Of a stretch of 58,590 nucleotides of DNA, positions 7,734 to 16,928 are shown one piece after another. The position numbers and the translations under genes are program-made. The notes beneath the pieces are model-generated. The model was not told the DNA's origin, did not search any database, and saw only the letters and a list, made by a program, of their open reading frames with translations. Origin of the DNA: an uncultured Fibrobacter sp. (GTDB lineage: Bacteria; Fibrobacterota; Fibrobacteria; Fibrobacterales; Fibrobacteraceae); the NCBI GenBank assembly GCA_934700345.1, contig CAKUXP010000020.1:1-58590 (forward strand). Direction: 5' to 3'. Position 1 is the first letter of the stretch; every line of letters begins with the position of its first letter.

Positions 7734-8941
7734 AACTTTCCTTTATCGAGGGGAGGAATCCCGCCGATGCGGAGAATTCGGTGACCTTGCGAAAAGAGGG
7801 GTATCGAATCTCTTGCGAAAAGCGGAATGCCGTTTTCTTCGAACCATTTTTTGAGCGTTTTCGGCTGTCCGTGGGAAGGAACGTAAAGGTCTCCGTCCTT
7901 TCGAAACCGCCACTTGCCGGAAATGGATTCTTCTTGTCCGAAAAGATACAAATTGTGTGGAATGTCTGACCGCAATTCCTGGCAAAACCAGAGGATATGG
8001 CGTTTTTTTTCAAACAGGAGTGTCTTTTCCCGGTTGGCGAAGTTCGAAAGAAATCGCGTTTTCGAAGGATACGAAAAACCAAGGGAGTCGAGCCAGATGC
8101 GCAAAAGAGTCGCCGCTCCGCGAGTGGATTTTCTGGCGAGATTTTCCCAGGCGCAATCGTGCAGGGCGAGGACCTTGCGATAGGGGGATGTTTCCGCAGG
8201 AAAGGGCCAGAGGCTTGGCGTGACAAGATATGGCGAGACGCTTTCGCGAATGCTCGCGAGAATCTTGGGGTAGGCGCTTTGGGAAATGTCGGCTATTTGG
8301 CAAAGCCTATCGATTGCCAGGGAATCCTGGATGACCATTTCCGGCAAAAGACGCCTGCGAATGGAATTCCGATCGAAGGTCTCGTCCGCATTACTCTCGT
8401 CTTCGCGAAAGTCTAGGCGAAAAGCCTTTGCGTAGGCTTCGATCCTTTCTTTTTTAACGGACAGGAAAGGCCTTTCGATTCCATCCATCCGGCTTTGCTG
8501 TATTCCTTGAAGCCCTTTCAGTGTCGTTCCGCGTAAAATGCGCATGAGGACCGTTTCGGCCTGGTCGTTTGCATGGTGCGCGGTGAGAATATAGTCGGCA
8601 CGGACTTCCTGGCTTGTTGCGATTTCATGCAAGGCCCGGTAGCGGGCGATTCGCGCGTTTTCTTCGATGGAACCCTGTATCTTCAGTCGGTTTCCGTCGA
8701 GATGCCGGATAAAGAATGGGCGGTTTAACCTGGTTGCAAAATCCTGGACAAATCTCGCATCGAGGTCTGCGTTTTTCCGAAGACCATGGTGAATATGCGC
8801 AATACCGAGCCACGAAAAATGTAAGTTTTGTTGGTTGCGTACAAAATAATCCGCAAGGCATACCGAATCCAGACCGCCCGATACGGCGAGAAGAATTCGC
8901 TTACCATTGAACTTTTCGGGGGCGACGTGAAATTCGTTCAA
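7730..8941 (-). CDS. tilS: tRNA(Ile)-lysidine synthase
   Basis: The product is 403 aa and modifies the wobble cytidine of the AUA-reading tRNA-Ile to lysidine, an essential step. The PP-loop LAVSGGLDS lies near residues 18-26. YILTAHHANDQAETVLMR and LRGTTLKGLQGI are typical of TilS, and a C-terminal RNA-binding region follows. The reading frame begins with TTG, 7 nt after the hisI stop, and no ATG gives a better N-terminus, so TTG is proposed. The 3' end overlaps ftsH by 4 nt. The tilS-ftsH neighbourhood is widely conserved. Confidence 0.93.
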   Translation of the reverse strand: MNEFHVAPEKFNGKRILLAVSGGLDSVCLADYFVRNQQNLHFSWLGIAHIHHGLRKNADLDARFVQDFATRLNRPFFIRHLDGNRLKIQGSIEENARIARYRALHEIATSQEVRADYILTAHHANDQAETVLMRILRGTTLKGLQGIQQSRMDGIERPFLSVKKERIEAYAKAFRLDFREDESNADETFDRNSIRRRLLPEMVIQDSLAIDRLCQIADISQSAYPKILASIRESVSPYLVTPSLWPFPAETSPYRKVLALHDCAWENLARKSTRGAATLLRIWLDSLGFSYPSKTRFLSNFANREKTLLFEKKRHILWFCQELRSDIPHNLYLFGQEESISGKWRFRKDGDLYVPSHGQPKTLKKWFEENGIPLFARDSIPLFSQGHRILRIGGIPPLDKGKL

Positions 8942-8948
8942 CGGAAAA

Positions 8949-9302
8949 CTATCGGAGTTTGCAAGTCTTGAAAAAGCAGGAACGGGCGCCTGTGTGGCAG
9001 GCGACCTGCTTGCCGCGCATCCGCACTTTGAAGAGAAGGGCGTCGCTGTCGCAGTCCGCAGACCATTCGAGTAGGGTCATCACGTTTCCGCTGGTATCAC
9101 CCTTGTGCCAATACTCATTCCGGCTTCGGCTCCAGAAGACCATCTCTCCGCACTCAAGTGTTCGTCGCAGCGCTTCCCTGTCCATCCAGGCGAGCATCAG
9201 GACGTCGTTTTTGTCCGCATCCTGGACGATTGCAGGCGAAAGCATCTTTTCTCCGCATGGAACTTCGAACTTGACGCTTGCGAAAATTTCTTCCCGGTTC
9301 AT
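8949..9302 (-). CDS. hisI: phosphoribosyl-AMP cyclohydrolase
   Basis: The product is 117 aa. It is the stand-alone HisI form, without a fused HisE domain, and catalyses the third step of histidine synthesis. The metal-binding WSADCDSDALLFKV and the zinc site ACHTGARSCFF are both present. An upstream extension of the frame would overlap proA. I chose the ATG at 9302 because AAGAGG lies 7 nt before it and the protein then has normal length. The gene sits between proA and tilS, away from hisH/hisF at 47.7 kb. Confidence 0.95.
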   Translation of the reverse strand: MNREEIFASVKFEVPCGEKMLSPAIVQDADKNDVLMLAWMDREALRRTLECGEMVFWSRSRNEYWHKGDTSGNVMTLLEWSADCDSDALLFKVRMRGKQVACHTGARSCFFKTCKLR

Positions 9303-9327
9303 CGAAAAACCTCTTGGTTTGGATTTT

Positions 9328-10593
9328 TTAGGTTCGCACCTGGCCGTTTCCGACGACAACCCACTTGTAACTGCACAGGCTTTCAACTCCCATCGGACCT
9401 CGGGCGTGAATCTTGTCTGTCGAGATGCCGACTTCTGCGCCAAGCCCGTAAACACCTCCGTCGGCGAGACGCGTACTTGCATTCACCATGACGCTCGAAG
9501 AATCGACATTGCTGACAAAGTAATCGATTGCTGCTTTGTCCTTTGCAATGATGGATTCCGTATGGCGGCTCGAATATTTTTCGATATGTTTGCAGGCTTC
9601 CTTCACGCCTTCGACAAATCGGACGCTTAGTTTGTACGCAAGGTATTCGTGGCGGTAGTTGGAATCGTCTCCGATGAATTTCGCATCGGGAATGCGGGTC
9701 AAGGCGAGACTGTCGCCAAACAGTTCCACCTTTTTTCTGCGCAGGGGTGCGAGAATTTTCTGGACCGCTTCGTCGGAAAGATCCTTGTCAAGGAGAAGCG
9801 TCTCCATGGAATTGCAGGTTCCCGGACGTTGCGTCTTTGCGTTTTCGACGATTTGGGACGCCATTCCGATGTCCGCCGACTTATCGACATAGATGTGGCA
9901 TATTCCGTTGAAATGCTTGATGACCGGAATGGAGCTCTGTTCCGTGACTGCGCGAATCAGGTTTTCGCCGCCGCGGGGGATTACCAGGTCCAGGTAGTCC
10001 CGCATCTTGAGCAGGGCACCGACAACGGCATGGTCCGACAATTCTACTAGCTGTACCGCATGGGAATCAATGCCGAATTCCGACAGGGAGTCCTGGAAAA
10101 TTCTGGCGAGGATTTGCGAAGAGCGGAGCGATTCCTTTCCGCTGCGTAGGATGACGGCATTCCCGGCCTTGAAGCAGAGAGCCGCTCCATCGATGGTTAC
10201 GTTCGGGCGACTTTCATAGATGAAGAAAACGCTTCCGAGCGGAACGCTTACTCGGGAAATTTCCGCACCGTTTTCGAGTGTGCGCTGTTCGAGTATTTTT
10301 CCTAGAGGATCGGGAAAAGACGCTATCTGCTCGGCGCCTTTTGCCATAAGTTCAATGCGTCCGTGATCGAGAGTGAGGCGATCGAGCTTTGCCGGGGAAA
10401 GCGTTGCCCGGTTTTCTTCGACATCCTTCCCGTTTCCTTCGAGAATTTCCGCTTCATGGAGGCGGAGCGATTCCGCGACACGGTGCAGGATTTGGTTTCG
10501 AATGTCCGCCGAAACCGTTCGGATATTCGAGGATGCCGTGCGCGCGTTTTGGGCAAGGTTCAGTGCGTAGTCTTGAATGTCTTTGGAAGTCAT
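9328..10593 (-). CDS. proA: gamma-glutamyl phosphate reductase
   Basis: The product is 421 aa and uses NADPH to reduce gamma-glutamyl phosphate to glutamate semialdehyde in proline synthesis. VPLGSVFFIYESRPNVTIDGA is the family signature. The catalytic cysteine is in KTQRPGTCNSMETLL and the C-terminus has YGLGAEVGIST. It is the first gene of the seven-gene minus-strand operon ending at 2780. A TAGATTAA box ends only 4 nt before its ATG, suggesting a leaderless transcript. No proB is in the window. Confidence 0.97.
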   Translation of the reverse strand: MTSKDIQDYALNLAQNARTASSNIRTVSADIRNQILHRVAESLRLHEAEILEGNGKDVEENRATLSPAKLDRLTLDHGRIELMAKGAEQIASFPDPLGKILEQRTLENGAEISRVSVPLGSVFFIYESRPNVTIDGAALCFKAGNAVILRSGKESLRSSQILARIFQDSLSEFGIDSHAVQLVELSDHAVVGALLKMRDYLDLVIPRGGENLIRAVTEQSSIPVIKHFNGICHIYVDKSADIGMASQIVENAKTQRPGTCNSMETLLLDKDLSDEAVQKILAPLRRKKVELFGDSLALTRIPDAKFIGDDSNYRHEYLAYKLSVRFVEGVKEACKHIEKYSSRHTESIIAKDKAAIDYFVSNVDSSSVMVNASTRLADGGVYGLGAEVGISTDKIHARGPMGVESLCSYKWVVVGNGQVRT

Positions 10594-10597
10594 GCCG

Positions 10598-10605
10598 TTA
10601 ATCTA
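10598..10605 (-). promoter_or_regulatory. promoter box of the proA operon
   Basis: TAGATTAA is separated from the proA ATG by CGGC only. The match to TAnnTTTG is partial (TTAA instead of TTTG). Confidence 0.4.
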
Positions 10606-10620
10606 GAAATTTCGGGGTAA

Positions 10621-12033
10621 TTACCAGGTGACGCCTATTTTTCCGCTAGCCCGATAGCCACGGTAATCCCCGGTATAGAAGCTCTGTCCGTAGTCGGCGA
10701 AAAGCCATTCAAAAGGCGTTACGTGAAAACCGAAGCCAAATTCTCCGTACCGCTTTGTCGTTTTCGAATCGAGAAAGGTTCGATCGGTCCGGTCGTATGG
10801 CGTATGGATATCGTAGATGTTTCCGCCGAAGCCGGAATCCTTGGCAACGCTTGACGCAAAAACCTTGACTTCAACGGCCTTGTATTCTGCTTTAATTTGT
10901 GTGTAAAACTCGCGGGCGTTCGGGCCGAGATTGGAACCGAGGCTTTGTCCGTAGTGCGTATAGGCATAGGCCTTCCCTTTGTGATGCGTATAGACCCAAG
11001 GTTCAATCCAGGTAAACTCCGAATTGTACGAGAAGAGAACGGGGCCGATTTTCCGCTTGTCCGTCGCTACTCCGATGCTTGCCGACCACTTGTTTCCCCA
11101 CCAGGAATCGTCGAACATGCTGGTGACTTTCTTCATGTCGTCCCAGAACATTTCTCCGTAAAGCTCCCAGTTCGGAATGGTTTTCACCCGGATGTCAAAT
11201 CCTAGCCCTGTATTTTCCAGGTCGCCCGTGTAATGCTGTGCAAAAATGTAGGGAACGAACGGTGCTGCGTAAAGCCACTGGAAATCCCTATCCGTGCTGT
11301 CTGCATCCAGATTGGGATTGCTCTTCGCGTTTTCGATTGTCGAACCGTAGATGAGTGTTTCCGAAATCCCGAATTCAATGTCGAAGGGAAGCGCAAAATT
11401 TAAGCGATGCGCATGGAAGAACTTGTCCTTGTGCTTGTCGTGGTAAAGCTTTCCTGAATACTGGGTATAGCTGACGGGGCCGACTTTCAGTTCGTAGCCG
11501 AAATAGGGAGTCGGCGCGGGCATGGAAATCCGGTCGGTTGAATCCATCCACGGGCGATAGGGATTGTCGTTTCCTCGAAGTATGAGCTTGTTTCTTCTCG
11601 CCGGTCCGAATTCGAGATAGTCGATGCCGCCCATGATCCTTGCGACGTCTAGAATTCGGTATTCGCTCGTCGCTGTAAAATAGTCCCACGTGCGATTCTT
11701 TTCGCTCTGTACGTTTACCGGGATGCCGTTATAAGGATTGTATCCGGGATCCGTGTAGATGCGGTTTGTCCTGTCCGTCATGACGCTTGCGGATGCGCGA
11801 AAGGTAAAATTCTTGAGAATGGAACCGTTTACGTATAAATTAACGAAAAGGCTGTTTTCGAAATGCTTGTCATCCCTGGCGGTATTTGAGAATCGGGATA
11901 CGCTGAGCGAATCTCCCAGGGTTCCCCGGATGCGGAAAAAAGTCGCCGAATCACCGAACCCGATATGTCCGGGGACCGCTGCGAAAAGGGATAGCGCGGA
12001 GAGGAGAAGGGAAAGAAAGAAGCGCTTCATCAT
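10621..12033 (-). CDS. outer-membrane beta-barrel protein, Wzi-like capsule assembly family
   Basis: The product is 470 aa with a clear signal peptide (about 1-19, ending LFAA). The rest alternates hydrophobic and polar residues with many aromatic positions and ends in VTW, as expected of an outer-membrane barrel. YLEFGPARRNKLILRGNDNPY followed by a segment like PYFGYELKVGPVSYTQYSGKL resembles Wzi/CapO-type capsule assembly barrels, though the match is by eye. It overlaps the upstream glycosyltransferase by 4 nt, so it belongs to the polysaccharide operon, which fits that role. Two ATG codons (12033 and 12030) are possible starts. Confidence 0.65.
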   Translation of the reverse strand: MMKRFFLSLLLSALSLFAAVPGHIGFGDSATFFRIRGTLGDSLSVSRFSNTARDDKHFENSLFVNLYVNGSILKNFTFRASASVMTDRTNRIYTDPGYNPYNGIPVNVQSEKNRTWDYFTATSEYRILDVARIMGGIDYLEFGPARRNKLILRGNDNPYRPWMDSTDRISMPAPTPYFGYELKVGPVSYTQYSGKLYHDKHKDKFFHAHRLNFALPFDIEFGISETLIYGSTIENAKSNPNLDADSTDRDFQWLYAAPFVPYIFAQHYTGDLENTGLGFDIRVKTIPNWELYGEMFWDDMKKVTSMFDDSWWGNKWSASIGVATDKRKIGPVLFSYNSEFTWIEPWVYTHHKGKAYAYTHYGQSLGSNLGPNAREFYTQIKAEYKAVEVKVFASSVAKDSGFGGNIYDIHTPYDRTDRTFLDSKTTKRYGEFGFGFHVTPFEWLFADYGQSFYTGDYRGYRASGKIGVTW

Positions 12034-12968
12034 CGCTTGAATTTAAAAAGTCCTAGGGAAAAAAGAAAGAGGACAAGATGAATTTGCGCATTTTTCCGTG
12101 CTTCTTTTGAAAAGAAAACTTTTGGCAGAAGCAATATGATTCGGACAAGGCTGCGGGACATACGGAAAATTCGCGAGAGAAGCGCACCCTTGAAGCCGAG
12201 GTGCTTTCGATAGAAATAGAGTTGGGACGAATCGTGTTGCAGGCTTCTCGAAAGAATGTTTTGGGCGGAACCTCCGTCGAGGTGGATGATTGAAATTCTC
12301 GGATCGATAAAAAAACGAATTCCGGAAATTCTTGCCCGATAGGCCCAATCGACATCTTCATAATACATGAAAAAATTTTCGTCGAACCTGCCGACCTGTT
12401 TCCATGTTTTGAAAGTCATCAGCCAGGCGGCGGCATTTGTCCACTGCGCTTCTAAAATCGGAGAATCCTTAACGGGAGATATTTTTCCGTGTACATAACG
12501 AGCTGCGGATTCCTTTGTGCGAAAGGCGTTCAGGAAAAATTGCCAGGGGGGGATATTTGAAAACCAGCTCTTTTGAATGGAACCGTCCGCGTTTCGTAGT
12601 TGCGGGGAGATAATGTGTCCCGAAAATTGAGACAGATCCTGTTGCAATGCTTCTAGGGTTCCGGGAGGGACGCGTACATCGTTGTTCAAGACAAGGATGG
12701 AGTCGAATGGAATTCCGCTTTTTTCTGCGTATGCGATCCCTAGATTATTGGCGGCGCCGAAGCCGAGATTCTTTCCGGGACAGAAAAGTTTCACGCTTGG
12801 GAATTCCTGGGCGATATTGCGAGGCGTTTCATCGGGACTTCCGTTGTCGACAACAAAAACCTGGAAGCGTTCTAGAGGCTGCTTGAATAAATCGTCGAGA
12901 CAGTTTCTTGTCTTTTCCCATTGCCCGTAAGTGACGAGAATAATCGCCGTTTTTTGAATTTCGTTCAT
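12030..12968 (-). CDS. family 2 glycosyltransferase, rhamnosyltransferase-like
   Basis: The product is 312 aa. The GT-A fold begins IILVTYGQWEKT and contains VVDNGSPDE, NLGFGAANNLGI and the metal-binding LVLNNDVRV (DxD-type). The acceptor region FFMYYEDVDWAYRARISG is characteristic of RfbF-like rhamnosyltransferases. The C-terminus is basic and hydrophobic and may lie on the membrane. The frame is open further upstream, but the ATG at 12968 overlaps the previous stop (ATGA) and begins the domain, so it was chosen. It probably extends a cell-surface polysaccharide. The substrate cannot be read from the sequence. Confidence 0.88.
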   Translation of the reverse strand: MNEIQKTAIILVTYGQWEKTRNCLDDLFKQPLERFQVFVVDNGSPDETPRNIAQEFPSVKLFCPGKNLGFGAANNLGIAYAEKSGIPFDSILVLNNDVRVPPGTLEALQQDLSQFSGHIISPQLRNADGSIQKSWFSNIPPWQFFLNAFRTKESAARYVHGKISPVKDSPILEAQWTNAAAWLMTFKTWKQVGRFDENFFMYYEDVDWAYRARISGIRFFIDPRISIIHLDGGSAQNILSRSLQHDSSQLYFYRKHLGFKGALLSRIFRMSRSLVRIILLLPKVFFSKEARKNAQIHLVLFLFSLGLFKFKR

Positions 12969-13906
12969 GATTTGCCCCAGACTTTTTTTGCTAGCGGTAA
13001 TCCGATACAGGAAAACAGGATTTGCTGAAGGCGTTTTTTGAAACTTCCGGAAGGAAAAAGCTGGTGGCGCTGTCGGTAAATCCAGGGTAGAAAGCGTAGA
13101 GAGATGGCTTCTGTTTCTCTTGCCCGATGAAGTTGCAGCAAGGTCTCGGCGAATTGGATTTCTTCTTTTTCCAATGCTATCCTGTGCGCGTTTTGCAAAA
13201 TGGTTTTCACCCATTGTTTCTGGAGCTTTAACGTTTCGCTCATTTTGGGAATGGGCTTTCCGCCGATTGCGTTTGAATCGTGCAAACGGTACTTGATGAC
13301 GGGATTTGGAATGGGGTGAATCCCTCCGTGCCTTTCGGCGATCATTGCAATCCAGCGGTCATGTACGGTAACGCCTTCGGGTATCGGCAGGATGCTTTCG
13401 AGAAGGGAGGCTCGAAAAAGGGATAGGCAACCGGTGACGTTGTTTACGCCTGCAATCTGGGATTTTAACGAGACATGCTGGGGGAGTGAGGCAAACTTTC
13501 GCCAGGAATGGCCTATTTCATTGCCCCAAGCGTCAATGACCCGAGCGTCTCCAAATACCAGGGATTGATGTTTCAATGCGTTTTCCAGAATTTCCAGTTT
13601 GTCTGGAAGCCATTCGTCATCCTGGTCGGCAAGGGCGATTTCGTCTTCGGGGTTTGCGTTTTTTTGGACTAGGGATAGGGCTTGGTTGAATGCGGCGCGG
13701 TGTCCATGGTTTTTATTGCCTGCAAAAATCTGCAGCGGCATCTTAGCCGTGAATGCTTCCAGAATGGAAACGGTCCTGTCGGTTGAACCGTCATCGTAGG
13801 CGATGATGGTATCGGCTGGCCTTGTCTGCCGTTGGAGCGATTCGAGAAATCGGGGAAGAAACCGTTCACCGTTGTAAGTACAGAGTGCGATGTAAATTTT
13901 ATTCAT
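12965..13906 (-). CDS. family 2 glycosyltransferase
   Basis: The product is 313 aa. It begins IYIALCTYNGERFLPRFLESL and carries YDDGSTDRT and ALADQDDEWLPDKL, the nucleotide-sugar and metal sites of GT2 enzymes. HDRWIAMIAERHGGI and VIKYRLHDSNAIG resemble RfbF/WcaA-type transferases that build O-antigen or capsule. The ATG at 13906 lies inside the end of the upstream gene (8-nt overlap) and is the first methionine that precedes the domain, so the longer frame was rejected. Its stop overlaps the next gene by 4 nt. Confidence 0.88.
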   Translation of the reverse strand: MNKIYIALCTYNGERFLPRFLESLQRQTRPADTIIAYDDGSTDRTVSILEAFTAKMPLQIFAGNKNHGHRAAFNQALSLVQKNANPEDEIALADQDDEWLPDKLEILENALKHQSLVFGDARVIDAWGNEIGHSWRKFASLPQHVSLKSQIAGVNNVTGCLSLFRASLLESILPIPEGVTVHDRWIAMIAERHGGIHPIPNPVIKYRLHDSNAIGGKPIPKMSETLKLQKQWVKTILQNAHRIALEKEEIQFAETLLQLHRARETEAISLRFLPWIYRQRHQLFPSGSFKKRLQQILFSCIGLPLAKKVWGKS

Positions 13907-15029
13907 CGGAGGTATTCTGGAAGATTTCTGCAAAAATTTTATGGACGGTCCTCGAAAATTCGGCATGGAATCGGTTTGTAAAAAGACGTTCCCGTGTCTT
14001 GATGAAGTCTTCCCGATTGTAGTTCTTGGGCAGGTCCCGAATTTTGGATACGGCATCCGACAGGTCGTAAGGGCGATAGGTCATCCAGACGGGTAATTTA
14101 TATTCCTTGACATATTCACGGTCTGCAACAAGGACTGGGAGACCGCTTTGCATGGATTCAAAGAGAATCAAGGGTTCGCCTTCGAAATGGGACGGGATGA
14201 ATATGAGATCGAATTGATCTTTCATCATCGTTCGCAAGGCGTCCGTGGAAATCCAGTCTGAAATCTGTACCGTTTCCTTTACATGATACCGTTCAATTAA
14301 GGATTTCAAGGTTTTGCGGTGGGGACCGTCGCCGATGATGCGAAAGGAAAAAGGCACTTGCTGTTGCTTGAGCTTTTGCGCGATGGCCGGGATGGCCTCT
14401 TGTCCTTTTTGGGTAAAATAGATACGACCGATGGTTGCGATTCTCAGCGGCATTTCAGGAATTCGTGGACTGTCGATGGATTCCCAGCTAAGAGGGTTCG
14501 GCAGCAGGTGGACCGGGATTTTTTTTTCGATGAATCTCCGGAGGAGCCTCTCCTGCGTTTTTGAAATGACAATCCATTCCGAAATCATGGGATAGATGGA
14601 TTTAGCCAAAAAATCCCGGATTTTTCCGAGAGGGGCTCCGGATTCACCCTGGGTGAATGCCATCGGGTAGTAAGAAACCACCCGGATTCCTAAGTGATGA
14701 GCCGCCAAGATAGCCGGAAGGCACCGTTCGATGTTTCCCGGGCAGACAACGAGATTTTTGACATGGTGATCCAGAAACAGTTTTTCGACGATTTTCTGTT
14801 TTTTTCGGGAACGGTCTCGGATAATGGGAAAGGGCGTGCTTGCGGAAAAGGGGAGACAAACGGTTTGAATTCTAGGATTTAGGGCTTTTTGGAATTTCCG
14901 GCAGAAATGGAAAAAGAGAATGTCGGCAGCGTCGCTTAGCGTGTTCGCTATTCGGGCGGATAGGATTTCCTGGCCGCCCCATTCCGCAGCATCGCTGTAA
15001 AAGCAAATCGGTTCCTTGATTTGAGACAT
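13899..15029 (-). CDS. family 4 glycosyltransferase
   Basis: The product is 376 aa with a GT-B fold. The N-terminal half has SDAAEWGGQEILSARIANTL. The C-terminal half has RIATIGRIYFTQKGQEAI, FRIIGDGPHRKTLKSLI and the nucleotide-sugar motif IPSHFEGEPLILFESMQSGLP. The frame is open for 400 nt upstream, but that would run through the divergent gene at 15057. The ATG at 15029 starts the domain and has a TATATTTT box 5 nt before it. It is the first gene of the operon 15029-10621. Confidence 0.88.
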   Translation of the reverse strand: MSQIKEPICFYSDAAEWGGQEILSARIANTLSDAADILFFHFCRKFQKALNPRIQTVCLPFSASTPFPIIRDRSRKKQKIVEKLFLDHHVKNLVVCPGNIERCLPAILAAHHLGIRVVSYYPMAFTQGESGAPLGKIRDFLAKSIYPMISEWIVISKTQERLLRRFIEKKIPVHLLPNPLSWESIDSPRIPEMPLRIATIGRIYFTQKGQEAIPAIAQKLKQQQVPFSFRIIGDGPHRKTLKSLIERYHVKETVQISDWISTDALRTMMKDQFDLIFIPSHFEGEPLILFESMQSGLPVLVADREYVKEYKLPVWMTYRPYDLSDAVSKIRDLPKNYNREDFIKTRERLFTNRFHAEFSRTVHKIFAEIFQNTSDE

Positions 15030-15034
15030 TGCTA

Positions 15035-15050
15035 AAAATATATATATTTC
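15035..15050. promoter_or_regulatory. back-to-back promoter boxes of two divergent glycosyltransferase genes
   Basis: AAAATATA (15035-15042) reads TATATTTT on the minus strand, 5 nt before the ATG at 15029. TATATTTC (15043-15050) reads on the plus strand, 6 nt before the ATG at 15057. The two boxes touch and form a near-palindrome in a 27-bp intergenic region, so only one polymerase could occupy the site at a time. Confidence 0.6.
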
Positions 15051-15056
15051 TGCCCG

Positions 15057-16178
15057 ATGAATCTTGATTCCGGAATAGTCATTCTCTGCGACAAGAACTC
15101 TCGGACGAGTTTTGGACGTTTGGCTCTTGATCTGAAAGAGGCGATGGGCAAGAATGACGACGTTTCGATCCTTTGGCTCAAGACCTCGCGGTACTTTTTC
15201 CCGGATGAAGAATGCGCAAAAGGCGATTCGGAAATTTGGGCTTCTTCGCTTTATGCGGGTTTCTTCCGCTTTCGAAAACCGCTGAACGGGTATCTCCGGA
15301 AGCGGCATCCCAGGATAGTCTTTTTTATTCGCCCGGAAATAGGCTTTTTGGTTCCTGTCGTCAAGAAAGCGATTCCGGCTGCAAAAACCGTTGTACTTGT
15401 TCATGACACATTTGCCGAAACCCTTCATCCGTTTAGCCTAAAATTCAAATTGATTGCCGAGCTTTATGCGCGACCGGCTGCCAAGGCGGACGGATTCGTC
15501 TATAATTCGGACTATTCCAAGATTGAAGCGGAAAAGTTTTATGGAATAAAGGAACGTCCGAATGTTGTCGCCGGGCTTCCCTTGAATCCCGAATATCGCA
15601 AGCCGCGAAAAGATGTCGATGGGATAGAATCGCAGGCTTTTTTGAAAAAACATGGACTCGGAAAATTTTCCCGGATGGTGCTAAATGTCAGCCTTCCCGA
15701 AAGCCGAAAAAACATAGGCACGTTTTTTGACATGGCGGAAAGGCGTCCCGAGATAGCATTTGTCCGCATCGGGAAGGTTAACCGCCTGGTTCGGAAAATG
15801 CTGGAAATGCGGAATCTTCGAAACGTTTTTCATTTTGCAGATCTTTCCATGGAAGAAATTATCGAATTCTATCGAAACGCCTGCCTGTATGTGGCACCTT
15901 CTTTCTATGAAGGCTTTGGGCTTCCGCCTCTAGAGGCGATAGCCTGCGGTACGCCTGTTGTTTGCGCGAAAACAACCGCTCTCGCAGAAATTTTCGGTGG
16001 AGTCTGTCCGTTGGTTTTTCCGGCTACAGATGTGAACGCTTATCTGGATGTCCTGCAAGACGTTTTGGATGGAAAGTTTTCCTATGACAAGGAAAAAGCC
16101 AACAATCTGCTTTCCCGTTATAGCATTGAATCGATTTCTAGCAAGTTGACCAGATTCTTTGAAGGCCTTTCTGGATAG
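15057..16178 (+). CDS. family 4 glycosyltransferase (group 1)
   Basis: The product is 373 aa with a GT-B fold. The C-terminal signature APSFYEGFGLPPLEAIACGTPVV holds the EX7E catalytic/nucleotide-sugar motif. LVHDTFAETLHPFSLKFKLI in the N-terminal half and FHFADLSMEEIIEFYRNA are usual for mannosyl/rhamnosyl-type GT4 enzymes. It is transcribed away from the minus-strand polysaccharide operon from the shared 27-bp region. No Shine-Dalgarno is visible before the ATG. It converges with the gene at 16206. Confidence 0.9.
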   Translation: MNLDSGIVILCDKNSRTSFGRLALDLKEAMGKNDDVSILWLKTSRYFFPDEECAKGDSEIWASSLYAGFFRFRKPLNGYLRKRHPRIVFFIRPEIGFLVPVVKKAIPAAKTVVLVHDTFAETLHPFSLKFKLIAELYARPAAKADGFVYNSDYSKIEAEKFYGIKERPNVVAGLPLNPEYRKPRKDVDGIESQAFLKKHGLGKFSRMVLNVSLPESRKNIGTFFDMAERRPEIAFVRIGKVNRLVRKMLEMRNLRNVFHFADLSMEEIIEFYRNACLYVAPSFYEGFGLPPLEAIACGTPVVCAKTTALAEIFGGVCPLVFPATDVNAYLDVLQDVLDGKFSYDKEKANNLLSRYSIESISSKLTRFFEGLSG

Positions 16179-16205
16179 GGCTTTGTAACGGGTAGATTGT
16201 CCTGT

Positions 16206-16928
16206 CTATTTCACCGTAACCTTTTCGAGCATTTCGGGCGTGAGCCGTGAAAGCTCCGTCGCTCGGAGCGATTTTTCGTCAAGCGACTTTTTCTCGTCGA
16301 ATATGGACATGGCGAAAGCGGGATGCCGGATGGCGAACTTCAGGAAGCTGGAAAAATCCAGATCCTTGTAATAGGTGCGGGCGATTTCTTTTTTGGAAAG
16401 CGGAACGGGCGTTTCGGAAATTTTTTTCGTTTCGATTTGCAGAAAGGGGACGGCGAAGAGGCTCGCTCCGAGGTGAAGCGCGCGGAGGCCCAGATCGAAA
16501 AAGCGGACATCGGTCTTGAAATCGCTGTCGAAGGACCCTAGGGATTTGAGAAGTCGCGTGGAATAGATTCCGCAGAACGGCGAGAGGCTTGCGACATGAC
16601 GCATCTCGTTCTTTTTGTTGGTGCAAAATTCTTCGACGAAACCTTTTTTCGTATCGAGCAAATATCCGGACGAGACTGTTTTTCCGTCGGAAACGATGCG
16701 CGGCGCAAAGGCGTCCGCGTAAGGAAAGTCGGTGACGAGGTTTGCCGTCGCGTTGAGAAAATCCCTGGTCAGGAGAGCGTCCGGGTGGAGGAGAATGGTC
16801 CATTCGGCGTCAAGTTCCGGGAGAATGTTTGAAAAGTCATTTTCGAAAAACCAGCCAAGCGCAGCGTCTTCGATTTGCGGCTTTGCCTTTTGTCCGGAAA
16901 GTACCAAAATGTCAAACTGCTTTCTCAT
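16206..16928 (-). CDS. glycosyltransferase family 2-like protein, coupled to a PorV/PorQ-like gene
   Basis: The product is 240 aa. AEWTILLHPDALLTRDFLNATANLV resembles the metal-binding region of GT2 enzymes, and DAFAPRIVSDGKTVSSGYLLD with CGIYSTRLLKSLGSFD resembles their acceptor part. The usual N-terminal nucleotide-binding strand with a DDxS motif is missing or strongly changed, so catalytic activity is uncertain. Its ATG overlaps the stop codon of the upstream barrel gene by 1 nt (TGATG), so translation is probably coupled. I do not know why a transferase-like protein is paired with a secretion barrel. Confidence 0.55.
   Translation of the reverse strand: MRKQFDILVLSGQKAKPQIEDAALGWFFENDFSNILPELDAEWTILLHPDALLTRDFLNATANLVTDFPYADAFAPRIVSDGKTVSSGYLLDTKKGFVEEFCTNKKNEMRHVASLSPFCGIYSTRLLKSLGSFDSDFKTDVRFFDLGLRALHLGASLFAVPFLQIETKKISETPVPLSKKEIARTYYKDLDFSSFLKFAIRHPAFAMSIFDEKKSLDEKSLRATELSRLTPEMLEKVTVK

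Noticed and set aside
13907..14056. Longer N-termini for the glycosyltransferases at 12030, 12965 and 13899
   Set aside because: The extra residues lie inside upstream or divergent genes and precede the first conserved strand; the chosen starts give normal domains and short overlaps.
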